Shown: positions 44,736-57,374, counted from the first letter of the stretch. The stretch is DNA of 64,000 nucleotides from Lophius americanus (GCA_037951165.1 JBBDHG010000026.1:5845501-5909500), one strand, 5' to 3'. Program-made: numbers and translations. The notes: generated by a model from the sequence alone, not told the origin.

Positions 44736-46239
44736 TTCCATCCTGTAAATGTTTATTTAATGTTTATTATCGGTGTTTATTTGAATATGGAGTAGGTGGA
44801 GACGATCTCTGACGCTGTGTGTGAAAGCAGCTATCCGCTTGCGACCAGATCAACCAGAAATCACCTGGTCACAAGCTTTGATCATGTGATCAACCTTTTA
44901 ATGCCATGTGTGAACAGGAGAGGGAGAGAGCTGTAAGTGAAGTATCTCATGATGCTAAATTTAAACCTGACTTCTAAGTGGGTCTCAGCGTTTTATGTGC
45001 ATCACAGCTTTGTGTCAAGCGTCAAGTTGGTAACAAACACACACCTCAACACACACGACCCTCTCTGACACGCAAGCACACATGAAACATGCTCCATCTG
45101 TGTGTTAATGATTAGGAGAAGGAGCCATTTAGTGGCGATGGGAATGTGGGTTGTGATTTCCTAAGTGGTGCTATCTGGGTCACAGGACCAAGGCTACCGG
45201 GTTTCTCCCAATCTGTTAGTCTCACATGTGGAAATGATTCAAACATGTCTGAGCGGATATTCACTTTGAGTTTTCTTTTTAAAACTTTGCAATAAGTGCA
45301 TGTATGGATTGAAACTTTAATGTCTCCATTGTTGCTTTAAATCCAGTTTGATTATCTAGAAAGTTATAGAACAGCTCAAAATAACCCTAACTAGAACCCA
45401 AGTCAGAGGTCAATGTGAGAAAACGGACACCACAGTTGTCCACCTTCAAACGCTTCAAACTATAAAGGTCCAAATGAGCTGATTTAAAAATGTAATTATG
45501 AGATACACATATTTAGAGTACCTACAAAGTATGAGTTTCGGAGGAGATGGATGGATGGATGGATGGATGGATAGATAGAAAACACTACAGAACAGAATTA
45601 CTATCTATTCAATGTACTTGCATAGTAACTTCATCATAGAAAATAAATAGACATAGGATATTAAAATATTTATTTGCAGGTCCGTAGAAAATATTAGTGA
45701 TAATAAATGAGTTATTCTTTCACATTATCGCATAAGATGTCATTGACACCTCCTTTTTTACACATTTTATATAACAGCAGAGTCTCCCTTGTATTTTTAC
45801 TGTTTTGTTTGCTCTCAGCTGAACTTATTCATAATTTAAAGCTTTTTTTAAAAATCTTAAAATTTAATTTTCTTTCACCAATATCCCCAATATTTCAAAG
45901 GGAAAGGATGAAATAGATAGAAATCTGGAATGATCAAAAGGCTGAAGGCACCTTCAATAACTATATGTAGCCGGTAGAACGTCTCCGTTCTACCCACTAA
46001 CACCGCCTCCTCATTCCCCGGACTAAGCTCAGCACCATGGGTGATACATTTAAAAAAGGACATAAACTTTCCTTTTTAGCAGAACCTATAACTTTAATTA
46101 ACATTACTGCTTTCTGGTCAGGTTTTTATATAGTTATTATTTTATTTTTTATTGATGCTTTTATCTGCTTTTACTTGATTTGATTATAAATTAAACGTAT
46201 TATTATTATTATTATTATTATTATTAGCCACCCTCCACT
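44736..46239. other. Non-coding with tetra- and trinucleotide repeats
   Basis: A GGAT run lies at 45546-45578 and an ATT run at 46199-46227. The phrase CGCTGTGTGTGAAAGCAGCT...GTGTGAACAGG at 44812-44930 may be the ends of an old DNA element. No gene. Confidence 0.4.
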
Positions 46240-46508
46240 TAGTTAAGGAATAAGTTATACATGACCTTCACACCCAACAAGACCAGCTGTTCTGGAGATG
46301 ATCTGACCCAGTCGTCAAGCCAGGAAAATTTGGTCCATGTTAAACTTGGTTAAATCTGTATGCTTGACCATTTTTCCTGGGTCAAACATTAACTACAGGA
46401 TAAATTGCTGACTTGCTGTCTAATATATGACACCCACTGACAGGTGCAATTGTAGCGAGGCTATTATGGCCCCCCTCTCAGTGGTTATAATGTTATGGCT
46501 TATGAAGT
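46240..46508 (-). mobile_element. Tc1-like relic (family T), one end
   Basis: In plus reading: CACCCAACAAGACCAGCTGT, GATCTGACCCAGTCGTCAAG, GACCATTTTTCCTGG, CTGACTTGCTGTCTAATATA, CCCACTGACAGGTGC, and the terminal CAGTGGTTATAATGTTATGG. The transposase start lies inverted within it. The other end and the catalytic part are missing. Confidence 0.7.
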
Positions 46509-47414
46509 ATGACTGTTGTGCGCCAGATTTTTTAGTCCAAATCAATATAACCTATTAAAATCACAGCAGGATTGCGGTATGATTATATCATGGTTAGTTA
46601 AAGTAAAATATTAAATTAATTTAATTTTTTTGAAACCCTGAAGATCATTTAAACATTCCTGTTTAAATTAATCAATTCATTCCACTCAGGTAATGCATCA
46701 GGAAGATATTAATACGCGTCAACAAACACGCCTGAAGAATTTGAGAATTGACAAGAATGAAAATGTTTACTTCTTTTCTAACCTTATTACTCATTTACTC
46801 AAATACTTCGGTAAAAACTGAGGAAAACGTCGGAGGGTTTGGTGTATCCCGTCATCCACCGGTGATGGAGCGACGCTTCTGCCTGAGAGTGACTCTTAGT
46901 CTATCCACATGCATGGGAGCATGAGTGACGGCTGTGTCAGCGCTGCGTGACAGCGACCCTTGGGAGTGGTGAATCGTACTGACAGTCCGCTGGGGAGTAG
47001 AAGTGGGATGACTCCTGTGGACGCGTGACCTCTGACCTTCCGTGTCAGAGCCAAGGCATCCTTAAACAATAACGTGAAGAGACCAAGAGGCCGGGGAGAA
47101 GATTAAAAAACACACATAAACCGCTCAAGGTCTTCTCTGGCTTCACTGATGCGGCAGTGGAGCCATATCACTGTGTCCATCTCTGACACTAATGCCGTCC
47201 TAATGAGGCCGCTGATAATAGCGGCTTAACTAAGGGGATGTGCCAGGAGGGCCGAGGTGTCAGGGGTTAATGGGGAGGAGGGATGAAGGATTTGGGGAAC
47301 ATCGGACTGAAGGAGCACAAGTACTAGCGGAACACAACCACAGGTGTGTAGAGCAGGACGGCTACTGCGTGTGTGTGTTAGATTAATGGAATCTTCATCG
47401 CCATGCTAAACTTA
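46509..47414. other. Non-coding; candidate conserved segment 47120-47280
   Basis: CTCTGACACTAATGCCGTCC, then TAATGAGGCCGCTGATAATA and GCGGCTTAACTAAGG form a repeat-free, balanced block that looks like a vertebrate conserved non-coding element with homeodomain-type TAAT cores. Inference only. Confidence 0.35.
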
Positions 47415-47645
47415 ACTCAACATTTACCACATGGATCATTACTTAGTTTTAAACCCGCATAGATCTTAGTATGAGGAAGAGCTAGAGTGATTTGGGGAGA
47501 GGTCGGCTGTATATTTACAACAACATGGGGAGCTTTTTCACAAAATTTGAAATCGGAGTTGAATCTGGGGATTGCTTGTACAACACTGGGGATTGGGGGC
47601 TTTTTCAGGGATATAACCATGCAGTCAGGAATGACAGTGTAGGTG
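47415..47645 (+). repeat. Family G dispersed repeat, copy 7 (internally deleted)
   Basis: CACATGGATCATTACTTAGT, GCATAGATCTTAGTATGAGG, TCTGGGGATTGCTTGTACAA, CACTGGGGATTGGGGGC, TTTTTCAGGGATATAACC. The middle third of the repeat is absent compared with copies 4 and 10. Confidence 0.75.
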
Positions 47646-48484
47646 TAGTTCAGGGAATGCAGTCATCAGTGCCTCGGCTAGGATATATCCCGAGATGCAA
47701 CAATGATATGTAGGCCAGCCTCTAAGCCCTTCACGCTAAACAATAGATCAAACTTCATCTTTTAAAACTAATTTCCAGAGCTACCTGCTCAGAGGCTTTC
47801 CGTTTCAGAGCTACTACTCCGAGAATAAAAATATCAATCTAGTAGTTTAAAGATACTTGAACCGCGCACCTTTCAGGCATTGCAGCCTTTTTTCCTCTGA
47901 GCCTTCGCCACAGCTTCTCTTTGGTGGTTTGTTCACTTACATGTTGTGATAAACCAGTCCAACAGTCCGGTTCAAAAGAAATAACAGCAGCGGGAAAAAT
48001 CCCTCAAAGCTGTATTTTTATACATTGATAGATAAGCGATACGTTTAGCTCAGATCCCATAAACATAAGGGATGATTGATGGCCATCGATAAATACTGTT
48101 TTGGACATTTTACTGATAAAAGACTTTAATAAAGATGCAGATCTTTCTTTGTTTAGCTGACAAACTGACAATAAGTTGTCTTATCTCTGCATCAGGACAG
48201 TCCATTTAACCCCAAGGCTAACCTGCTGTGGAACACATCAACCACAACCAGGTCGGACGATGTTCCTATTGCACGTGTCATCTGTAAAAATGTAATTACA
48301 TCTTCCTCTGTTGTAGCATTTCTTGTATTGGAACATGGGGAGGATGAAGAGAATTCATGCATCTGGCATGTAGAGCGAGTTAGGACACCTCAGCAAGCTG
48401 GCGGCTGCAGAGGCCTCAGAATCTTTACAGCTCTGATTGTGAGCCATGAGACAAATCCTCATTTTTCATTCATTACCAGTAATC
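47646..48484. other. Unassigned non-coding stretch
   Basis: No gene or named repeat recognised. Confidence 0.4.
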
Positions 48485-48695
48485 ACAGGTCTTGTTCAAG
48501 GATGCACGGGGGCTGGAGCCTATCACAGCTGACCATGGGCGAGAGACAGAGCGCGCCCTACTCTATACTTTATCATAGAGCTGGAATACTACATGCAAAC
48601 ACTGCAAAGCAAGGCCACAAGGCCAGAGGTGACTTTGAACCCGTGACCTTCTCGCTGTGAGGCAACTGTGCTACGTACCACGCCACTAGCAATAC
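48485..48695 (-). mobile_element. L2-like LINE 3' untranslated end
   Basis: GGGGCTGGAGCCTATCACAG, TGACCATGGGCGAGAGACAG, CATGCAAACACTG, and TTTGAACCCGTGACCTTCTC with GCTGTGAGGCAACTGTGCTA are the usual signature blocks in inverse orientation, with several internal deletions. Confidence 0.75.
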
Positions 48696-49047
48696 AAATA
48701 TAACAAACTATGTTTGCTGACAGTTGCAGAGCCCATTCAGTAACTTCTTGGAACCATGTTGTTTACTAATTCAGTCTCACCTTATGGACCAAGGTCATGA
48801 CAGGTTCCCCTGATTCTCTGAATGTTTTGATGATATGTTATTCTTTAGAGGGTGAGGTATTTCTGAGAATAATTGTTCTAAACCTGTTTTCACAAGGTGG
48901 TAAATCATCACCTGTTACCCATGATCCCCTTTACACGTAGAATGATCCAAGCAGTTGTTTTTAGGGCATTTTACAACTTTCCCAGTCTTTTAGTTTACCT
49001 TTTGAGAGATGTTGCTGACCAAAGAAAGTCATATTTGTGCATATGTG
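48696..49047. other. Unassigned non-coding stretch
   Basis: No feature recognised. Confidence 0.4.
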
Positions 49048-49847
49048 TGTACACTGGTCAGCCATTACATTAAAACCACCTGCCTAAGATTCCATTGCCT
49101 GCATGTAGACATCAAAGCATTTCTGTGATGTCCAGAACCAGCATGAAACTTTCCAGCAATTTGTCCTACAGAAGGTTCTGTGGGATCAGAGAACACAGGC
49201 TAGCGTTCACCCCACACACGCATCATTGAGCCTAGGGCACCCTGACCCTGTCACCCTGTCACCCTGTCCCCCGTTCACCAGCTGTCCTTCCTTTTACAAC
49301 TTGGTAGCCATTAACCACTGGACACCATTAGCACCCAACAAGACCTGCAGAACTGGAGACGCTCAGTCACCTAGCTATCACAATTTGGCCTTGTCCATTT
49401 TTACTGCTTCTATCTTCAGGACAAAATGTTCACCTGCTGCCTCCAACTACTGACAGGTGTCATGGTAACACTCCAGCTGTCTTTGATACTGCAGGTGGGC
49501 AGCCTGAGATCATTTAACTGAAATACAATATACCTAAATACATATTAACGTTTAAACATGTAATCTCAGACACTGAAATAAAATCATGAGATTTAAATTA
49601 TGTTCTACGTGTACCTCGCCTATTCTTTTCTTAACAATATATCCATTAATTTTCGTAGTTTAAATAGTTATTTTGTTAATTTTTTGACACTATTGAAGAT
49701 TTTTAATAATATTTTCATTTGATTCTGATTTCATTTACTTAGTTTTTGTTAGATTTTCTAGTATGTGTATTATACTGCCATCGTATCCTGATAATCAGAG
49801 TTATTGGGACTTCATTAAAAGTGGTTAGAATGTTATGGCTACACATA
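49048..49847 (-). mobile_element. Tc1-like relic (family T) with both ends
   Basis: The left end TGTACACTGGTCAGCCATTA with CATTAAAACCACC and the right end AGTGGTTAGAATGTTATGGC form inverted repeats. Inside, on the minus strand, are traces of the N-terminal transposase; in plus reading TTCTGTGGGATCAGAGAACA, CGCATCATTGAGCC, GACCCTGTCACC, CAGAACTGGAGACGCTCAG, CTAGCTATCACAATTTGGCC, GGACAAAATGTTCACCTGCT. The catalytic half is deleted near 49090. The A+T-rich stretch at 49490-49815 is not typical and may be a later insertion. Confidence 0.75.
49243..49269. repeat. ACCCTGTC tandem triplication inside the Tc1 relic
   Basis: The octamer-like unit CACCCTGT appears three times in a row where the transposon family has one ACCCTGTC. 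It is a small private expansion. Confidence 0.8.
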
Positions 49848-49903
49848 TTCACAAAATATGCAATCGATGAGTTACAAGTTCAGACATATACATATTCCAC
49901 TGC

Positions 49904-50150
49904 GGTCCACATTTCGAAGTGTCCTTGAGCGAGATACTGAACCTCTGGTTGCTCCCAATGGCTGATCCATTGGTGAATGAATGATGGCGTCAATGGTTAC
50001 GGCTCCTGATGACCATGCGGCGCCTTGCATGGCAGCCTCTGTCATCCTTGTATGAATGTTTGTGTGATGGGGGAACGCTGACTCATAGTAAAGCGATTCA
50101 AGTGATCGAGCAGACCAGAAAAATGCTTTATAAGTTCAGTCCATTTATAT
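49904..50150 (+). mobile_element. SINE-like or LINE-tail dispersed repeat
   Basis: TTCGAAGTGTCCTTGAGCGA, GATACTGAACCTCTGGTTGC, GCGCCTTGCATGGCAGCCTC, TGTATGAATGTTTGTGTGAT, and the end GCTTTATAAGTTCAGTCCAT are, in order, the blocks of a very common teleost dispersed repeat with no coding capacity. It starts about 57 bp after the end of the preceding Tc1 relic. Class uncertain. Confidence 0.65.
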
Positions 50151-51053
50151 TTTTCGTTGAACTGCTTGAAGGTCATAAGGTCAAGAAGGATTATAAATCC
50201 TCCTGTATGTTTTATCAATTTTTTAAGAACATTGTAAAATTTTAGGAATCTGTGTTTTGGGAATGAAATGGTGTATCTTTGTATTTGATAAGTAGTTTGT
50301 TGAGTATTTCTTTCTTAAACAAATTGAATTTGGCCACTTTTAAACACTGCAGAAAGCAAGCTAACTAAACGATCAACGAGCGCAAGAAATGATCAAAACC
50401 GCAATCTGAAACAGTATCCAAAACGGAACCGACCATTGAAACCATACGCTGTGTTATCCTGCAACTCAAGAATGTCCATAAACACAACTCCACAGACCAA
50501 GGTTGAAGCAACCCGCCCTGTAAACTTTAACACCGCGGATTTACATGCAGTGACTTTGTGCAAAGGGCCTGTTTCACCTGTCTATCTCGGCCCGTGTGTG
50601 CCTAAAGCAAACTCATTGCTCAGCCTGGTATCTGCTCTGTCTACAGAGTCCCTCTTTAAGCAGGGAGAGGCTCACGAAGACTGTCCCAAGGCTGGAGTAT
50701 TGACTCACCCGCCGGCACCTTATCACGGTGAGAACCTACACACATGACGAATGAGTCTATGGTGCGGCAGATAAGACGGCAGGTAAGCGGAAGGGTCACG
50801 GGTACAGAGGGTAGACTGCCATGCTATAACAGCAATACATAAGCTGTGCATACATATCTGCTTTGTCTCAGTGTGGTTTAGCCAGAGGTCAGAAAGCAAG
50901 AGAGTGACAGAGAAGGACGCAGAGAGGAAGCTCAAACTGGCTAATCTGCCTTTTAAGAGTGTGTTAACTATATACAAGCTGTCAGGAACGCGTCCAGGCG
51001 CTCCGTACGCTGACGTGTGTGAGTGGACAGGAGACACATAAACACATGTGTAC
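50151..51053. other. Unassigned non-coding stretch
   Basis: Repeat-poor; a 103-codon plus-strand frame at 50436-50747 has no recognisable domain. Confidence 0.4.
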
Positions 51054-51069
51054 GCACCCACACAAACGC

Positions 51070-51101
<32 letters not shown>

Positions 51102-51102
51102 G
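51054..51102. repeat. (CA)n microsatellite
   Basis: CA run with a few AAC interruptions. Confidence 0.97.
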
Positions 51103-51529
51103 TTGAGTTCAAGGGGCCACTGAGTGCAGGGCAGTAGGTGTTAGATTACAGCAGCGGGTCCATCCAAAGCGCCGCCTGCTCCTATCTTTATTTAACTGCT
51201 GATTAGGCCGACTCTTTGAAGGCCCCTTTAATTGCTGCATTGATGGCGCTCTTAAATCCAGGAGGCTTTTTCACCTTTTTTTTTTATTGATTTTTCCTCT
51301 CATGACACCCATAAAAACGCCCACACTCCCTCTGAGTCTCCCTTCCTCTCCTTGCTGCTTGTTTTCTTCTTCACTGTGTCATTCCCTGTTTGACCTGCTC
51401 TCCTCTCAACGTGTTTCCAATACAGGTTCACCACTCAGAGCTAAAATAGGCCCTTCAAACCAGAAGCACAGATGCAGGGGTGCCTTAAAGGTGCAGTGTG
51501 TAAAGTTTTGTTGATCTGTAGTGGCATTC
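51103..51529. other. Unassigned non-coding stretch
   Basis: Pyrimidine-rich near 51270-51410; no gene. Confidence 0.4.
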
Positions 51530-52415
51530 ATGAGTTCAAGGTATAATACCTGGAAAGCCCCAATTCCCCTAATTATTGAGGGGAATTTGAAAAAATTGTG
51601 ACTCATTAATAATCAAATAGTCCATATTGGTGCAATCTTACTATTTCTATGAAGCAATCCATATGCTCTAAGATCAGATCCCATAGTGACTCAATATTGA
51701 AGATAAATACATTTCACTATTTTACTATATACTATACTCTGCTATATATGAACTAAATTTAAACACAACCGGACTTACAGTTTGGAAGTTAAGAACGAGA
51801 AACTGTGTGTTTTCCCCAAAACGGTCCCTCTAATGATTAAAATATTGACTATTACAGTGAAATCATATAAGATAGATCTCCTTGTGTAGATTGAGATTAG
51901 CCAGTTTGGACATAATCAGACATTATTGGGAAGTAACCGTCAAAAATCTCCCTGCTGAGTGCAATAGGAACAATTACATTATATATATGACAAATAAAAG
52001 TAAAATTTCCTTGAAACTGCTCATATGAGGTAAATTTGGAATAAATTGGAAGCACAGTTAAGAAGTTATATCAGGTGTTTATTGTAAAAAAAAAAAAATA
52101 ACCCCAGAAAGTTAAATCTGAACCATCAGCGTAATAAAATATAAAATATAAAAGACAGAGCTCCTTCAGTTGATTCATTTGCACCAAATTTGGACTAAAT
52201 CGAACAAATGGTTGAAAAATTATGGCCTAACAACTTTTGGGGAATACAGCTCAAGGAAATATACAACTGACCTTTCCCAAAATGTATCCAGTTCTTCATC
52301 GCACTAAGGTCTATTAGGGGATGAAATCTTAAAATTATTTGTGAAAAAGTTTTTGAGTTATCGCGTTAACACAAATGATGTCAGACCCCATCTTTAAAAA
52401 TGTGGATTTTCTGAA
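51530..52415 (-). repeat. Family G dispersed repeat, copy 8 (longest)
   Basis: About 880 bp, almost twice the length of the other copies. In plus reading: CCTGGAAAGCCCCAATTCCC near 51550, blocks CTCCTTCAGTTGATTCATTT and GCACCAAATTTGGACTAAAT near 52160, ACCTTTCCCAAAATGTATCC, GCACTAAGGTCTATTAGGGG, and GTTATCGCGTTAACAC near 52357. It is either the fullest member or two overlapping copies. The minus strand has no frame longer than about 66 codons. Confidence 0.65.
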
Positions 52416-53054
52416 ATTCTGTCCCAATCCAAATAATTCAACTTATAGTGCAATAAAAAATGGGGGAAAAAAAGTTGCAAATCCTGAGATCAGAGCAGCT
52501 TTTTACTTAATTCCTATCGCAAACATATAAATTGATATTCTCAGCTAATTTTTTTTAATTTTCCACATTTGGTTAACATAATAATTTCCTCTTACTTCCT
52601 GTCACATCCTGTTGCGGCTTCTTATTTCCATAACTGATGACTTTGGCCATCGTACTAATGAAGGACTCCTCATCTGAAGGTTTACCGCTATCTGTGGAGC
52701 AGAGGGGCACTGGACGAGGCCTTGACCCATGACCTCACATCCTACTGGCCATAACGCCTGCTGATTCAGCTGGCTTCTTCTGTCTGACCGGTAGGTCGTT
52801 CGCCCATGACCCTTGTCACGGCTCAATTGGCCATGGGCACAGACCTCCCCTCTCGTCCCTCCCTTCTTCAAAGAACCTGCAGACTGGACCACTTCTTTTT
52901 CCCATAATTTACCCAATCAGGCATCAGCGGCGCCCATAAAGCTTTGTGTTTATCGTCTAATTAGCTGACGGGGAGCATTAAGGTTATGATGCATCAACCT
53001 CACCTGTCTGTTCTCTGATTTCTGCGTCGGGTTGGTTCCATCCATATAATTATT
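52416..53054. other. Unassigned non-coding stretch
   Basis: Minus-strand frame of 104 codons at 52602-52916 without recognisable domain. No named repeat. Confidence 0.4.
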
Positions 53055-53465
53055 ATGCATACCAACATAGACTTTAGGGCGAGCAAATTCTCAACCATTG
53101 ATCCAATTCAGTCCAAAATTGGTGCATTTGAATCAACTCAAGGAGATCGGTCTTGTATTTATAATACTGTATTTTACAGATTTTACTCGCGACCCTTTTT
53201 CTGATATAACTTCTTACCCACTGGTCTGATTCAGAACAAATTTGGTGCTTATAACTGGATCCGAGGAGAACGAAGGTGTTTATTTCATATTTAACTCGTT
53301 TTTTCCTTTTTCCCCCTTTTTTATATTTTACTTTAATAGTGCATACTATACTCACTAGGGAGATCTTTTTTTATTAAATGATTTCAATCAGTGGGGGTTG
53401 GTTGTGCAACCCCTGAGATTGGGGACTTTTTGGGGATATATCCTGGCCTTCGGGGACCGCAGCTT
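53055..53465 (+). repeat. Family G dispersed repeat, copy 9
   Basis: CAACATAGACTTTAGGGCGA, CCAAAATTGGTGCATTTGAA, TCAACTCAAGGAGATCGGTC, TACTCACTAGGGAGATC, and CCCTGAGATTGGGGACTTTT. The 5' quarter is missing. Confidence 0.75.
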
Positions 53466-55269
53466 AAGCCTGGTTCACATCAGTGAACTTGACTTGATTC
53501 AGCGCGACGGGGAGTATCTCTAGTACGAGCTGATGTTGACAGATTACAAAGCTGGGTGATAGGCGTTACCTCAGAGGCTCTTCAGCGACGCCCACTCCTG
53601 ATCCCCTCACAGCCTCATTGATCCTCGTCTGGCTCCCGTTCTGCAGCATCAGCCATCAGATTGTATCGATCCCAGGTGGAATCAACGAAAGAGGCAAACA
53701 AACATCACTGAGTGTCGAAGAGGACAAATATGTGGCTGTCAACTGCAGGGGGCTATTTTCCCACCACTAATTGTAGGCAAAGACCAGTAATGTCATGATA
53801 TCCTTCATGTTATTTTAGCAGCAAACTGAGACTGATAGGTCTCAATAAATCCAACACTGCAGCGACAACATTTACCTCAAAAGATTATATGTCTTTTCAG
53901 CGATTTATTATATTTTCTCTAAGCCATCGATCCCCCCTGACTGAACTCCACTTCTTCTCCCATGCTCAAAGCATCTGGTGCGACAACTAATCTGGAGACC
54001 ATGAGACTGATTAGAGCCGTGTAATTAGGGGATTTTTAATCAACTAATTTACAGCGCAATGACTTACACCCGACGTGACCTCTGACCTGACCTAGAAATC
54101 CTCGACATGCTCATTTTGACCTTGACCAGGCAAAGGCGCCGTAGGAGGAGGGGGAGGCTGGCGGTGAAGATGGGATATTTGGGGCAAGGGAGGCGGGGAT
54201 AAAAGGGCAAAGAATGAAATCAAGCATATTGGCGGAGAAGGCTATCTGAGAGGAGGTGGAGGAAGAGAACCGTCATGGTGCAGAGAGAGAGCTAAAGCCG
54301 GGCTCAGACGACATGAGTAAGAAATTGGATTGCATCAGTGCACAGAGGGAGAATAAATCCAAGTCAAGCATGCACTATCTGGAAGATAATGCTGCATCAG
54401 CCACCGCAGAGTGTTACTAATATAATTGTGTCTGAGACCAACAGAAAAACAGAAGTGAATGAAATAGAAAATGGATTTGATGCAAACATTTCTCATACAT
54501 GTCAAGTTCATTGAAATCTGTAAGAAAAGAACATAGGAGAAAAGTTTGCATTAAATTCTTAATGCAGCAGTTCATTAAACTATCAATTTGAGATAAACTC
54601 AATATTCCGGAACACTACAGTCAGATGTTACACCTTTTTTTTTTTATGTATGAAGTGGTATAGAATAATCAAAATATCAAAATAAGCCTAGTACTCTTTG
54701 ACTTTTTGGGCAGCGGTTGAGTAACAGGAAAAAAAATCTAATTAATTTATGTAGGAACTTTAAAAATCAAAAGAAATCCTTAAAACCGCAATATTTTGGA
54801 TGGAAGAACCCGAAACTAAGAGGTACTTTCAGCAAAATCTCCTCAATTTCATCAATAATGAAGTATTGTAAATTTTACATTACAGTCCAAATGCTGGTCA
54901 TTGGATGGCGTGTTGCAGCAGGTTCTTCTCCTTCACCAGCTGAAGTGGTCTCTCAGCACCTTGGGGTCGGGAACAGCTTTGCCAGATGGGAAACGTTGAA
55001 GAATCACACCAGATCACTAAAATGATCATACTTAAGGCCAGTTGTCCATCCATCTCCTTTAAAAACAACATATAGGTACATATCACAATTTAAGTTTGTC
55101 AAAACTTAACAAAACATTTGGTGAAAAGTGTTACTGAGGGAAGAGAGCCGCTGCTCTATGTTCAGTGTAAAATGATGCAGTGTTCGCTTCATCATGGTGA
55201 CTTCATCACAGGGTCCATATCCTGATCATATCACCAAATGAATGAAAATGAAATATCTAGGGCTTAGAT
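53466..55269. other. Non-coding; candidate conserved and promoter-like segments
   Basis: From about 53985 to 54110 a repeat-free block (CCGTGTAATTAGGGGATTTT, TTAATCAACTAATTTACAGC) has several homeodomain-type cores. At 54188-54206 a GC-box-like GGGAGGCGGGG directly precedes GATAAAAGG. No exon is recognisable downstream. The rest is unassigned. Confidence 0.35.
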
Positions 55270-55282
55270 GTATGAGACATAA

Positions 55283-55580
55283 AACTCAGAATTCTGACTT
55301 TAAACACAGAATTCCCGCCGAAAAATTATCATGTGGCCCTATTCTGAGAATAAAGTCAGAACTGGGAGAGTAAAGTCGGACTTCTGAGTTTAAAGTCAGA
55401 ATCCTGTGAATAAAAGCAGAGCCCTAGGAATAGAGTCAGACTTCTGAGTTTAAAATCAGAATTTCCGCTATTAAAGTCAGAATTCTGAAAATAAAGTTGA
55501 AACCTAGAGATAAAAGTCCGACTTCTGGGTTTAAAGTCAGAATTCTCCGATTTAAGTCAGAATTCTGAGAATAAAGTAGT
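55283..55580. repeat. 20-bp minisatellite, about 13 degenerate units
   Basis: The consensus unit is TAAAGTCAGAATTCTGAGAA. Units alternate between AGAATTCTGAGAA and GGACTTCTGAGTT forms. The core AGAATTCT is self-complementary, so neighbouring units can fold back. Confidence 0.85.
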
Positions 55581-57374
55581 TCTTCAATTAAAATTTGACA
55601 AAACAAAATAAGTAGAGTGGGGGGCGGGACCACATTTCCCCCGCAGATTACGTTAGAGGGGTGAGTCTGGATTAAATTAGCCTGAAACGTGTGTAGTCTG
55701 AGCCCTACGTAAGATGCTAACGAATTAGCGTGGTAATTACATGAAGGTGTTTCTGGCCCTCTGAGGAGAAGGAGGAGGAGGAGGAGGGGGTTTCATAACA
55801 CGGCTGGCTTAAGTAATCCTACTACTGACCTGGTTTTATAGGGTCGACTAATGATGCTACGCCAGCTGACTGATTCAGCCATGACAACAAAAACCACGGC
55901 CCCTTCCTCATCCCATCAGCTGACTGATGCCACAACCCCCTTCCCCCCCAAACAGTAAATCAGATGACAGATGCTGTCCCATCTCCCCGTCTCAAGCCTC
56001 TGACAGCTGACTGTCCTGCTTCCCTAATCTTCTCCCCTCAAGTGAGTCATGCACTTTACGGCTTCTGGCGAGCGGCGTCGCCTTATTACGGCGCCCTATT
56101 AAGTCTTCTGTATTCACAGCGAAGTTGTTAATATAAAAATAACGGCCATCACTGACTCAACTTTGACCGAAAACGCGACCCCTACCAATTTAGCCAAATT
56201 TGATCCCCAGCTCAACCCGGACCAAATCTGGATGGTCACTTGGCATTGAGGGTCCGGCGGTAGGTGACGTGTGGACATTCTTGCAGTGAAGGCAGGATTA
56301 GTAGGGGTAGAATCTGGTTTAAAGACAACAAGCTCCATCTGTTGTTTTGGTTTTTCCCCGCCAATGACGACAAGCCTCCTCCCCCACAACTTAAGTCATC
56401 CCTCGTTTCACCAGAATAAACTGGCGCTGTAAATACAGTCACGTGACTGATTATGGCGCCAGGAGAGACAACACTTAGAGATGACGTAGAGACAAATACA
56501 TAAAATGAAGTGAGTTTCTGAGCTGATGGTGATGATGGTGATTCCAGCCCTGACAAACAATGCAGCTCGTTTTTCTTTTGGTTTTCCTCTTCTTTTCCTC
56601 TCTGCAACCCATCGTCTTCATCTGTCCACTGTGGATCTGAGCCTGATCCAGTTTCCCAGGCTCCTGCAGCCGATAACCCAGTTTAGTGATTTCCTCAAAG
56701 ACAACCTGGATGCTCATGGCTAGCCACTTCAGTCGCTTCTCCCACCCTGACCCAATAACCACTGACGCGGAGACACCTCTGAAGGACAAAAACATCAACT
56801 CAGGAAGTAGAGAGAAACACTCTGCAGCTTCCAAACCGCAGTCACAGTCGTTTTATCACAACAGGTATAAAGCTTATTCTCACAACACAGGAATCTAAAT
56901 GTAATTACATTAACTAATAACTGATGTAAACTTGACTTGCTAAGGTGTTTCTTTCTTTCGCTGGATATATACTGCTGTGCGGACTCATTTCACATTCATG
57001 CAGGCGCCAGCGAGGGTCAGCGAGTGCGCCAGACGCAGAGTTGTGCTTCTAAAAATAGCAGAAGCTCAAGCTGGGGCTGGAAAATCTATTAATGTATTTC
57101 TTCAAGAAAACGGAGAAAAATCAATTTGATGTTGATGTGAAGAGTATCGATTCAGCCCTTTGATTCATTCTATCATGTTTTATGACAAAATAAAAGCTGA
57201 GTTCTGCCTGATATCTCTTACCTGTGATGTGATTGTTATAGCAGCAGAGCATGATGGGAGATACGGTCAGATGAATATATTGGGGAGTAATGATCCGAAT
57301 CTTGAAGCCCTTTGAGCTGAGTCTACAGGTGGATGCTGGGGTGGGTGGGGCTTAAAAGCAAGCAATAATACATG
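55581..57374. other. Unassigned non-coding stretch
   Basis: Repeat-poor and of balanced composition from 55780 to 56800. Several chance frames of 65-123 codons occur on both strands at 56114-56898 with no domain. Part may be conserved non-coding DNA. Confidence 0.4.
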
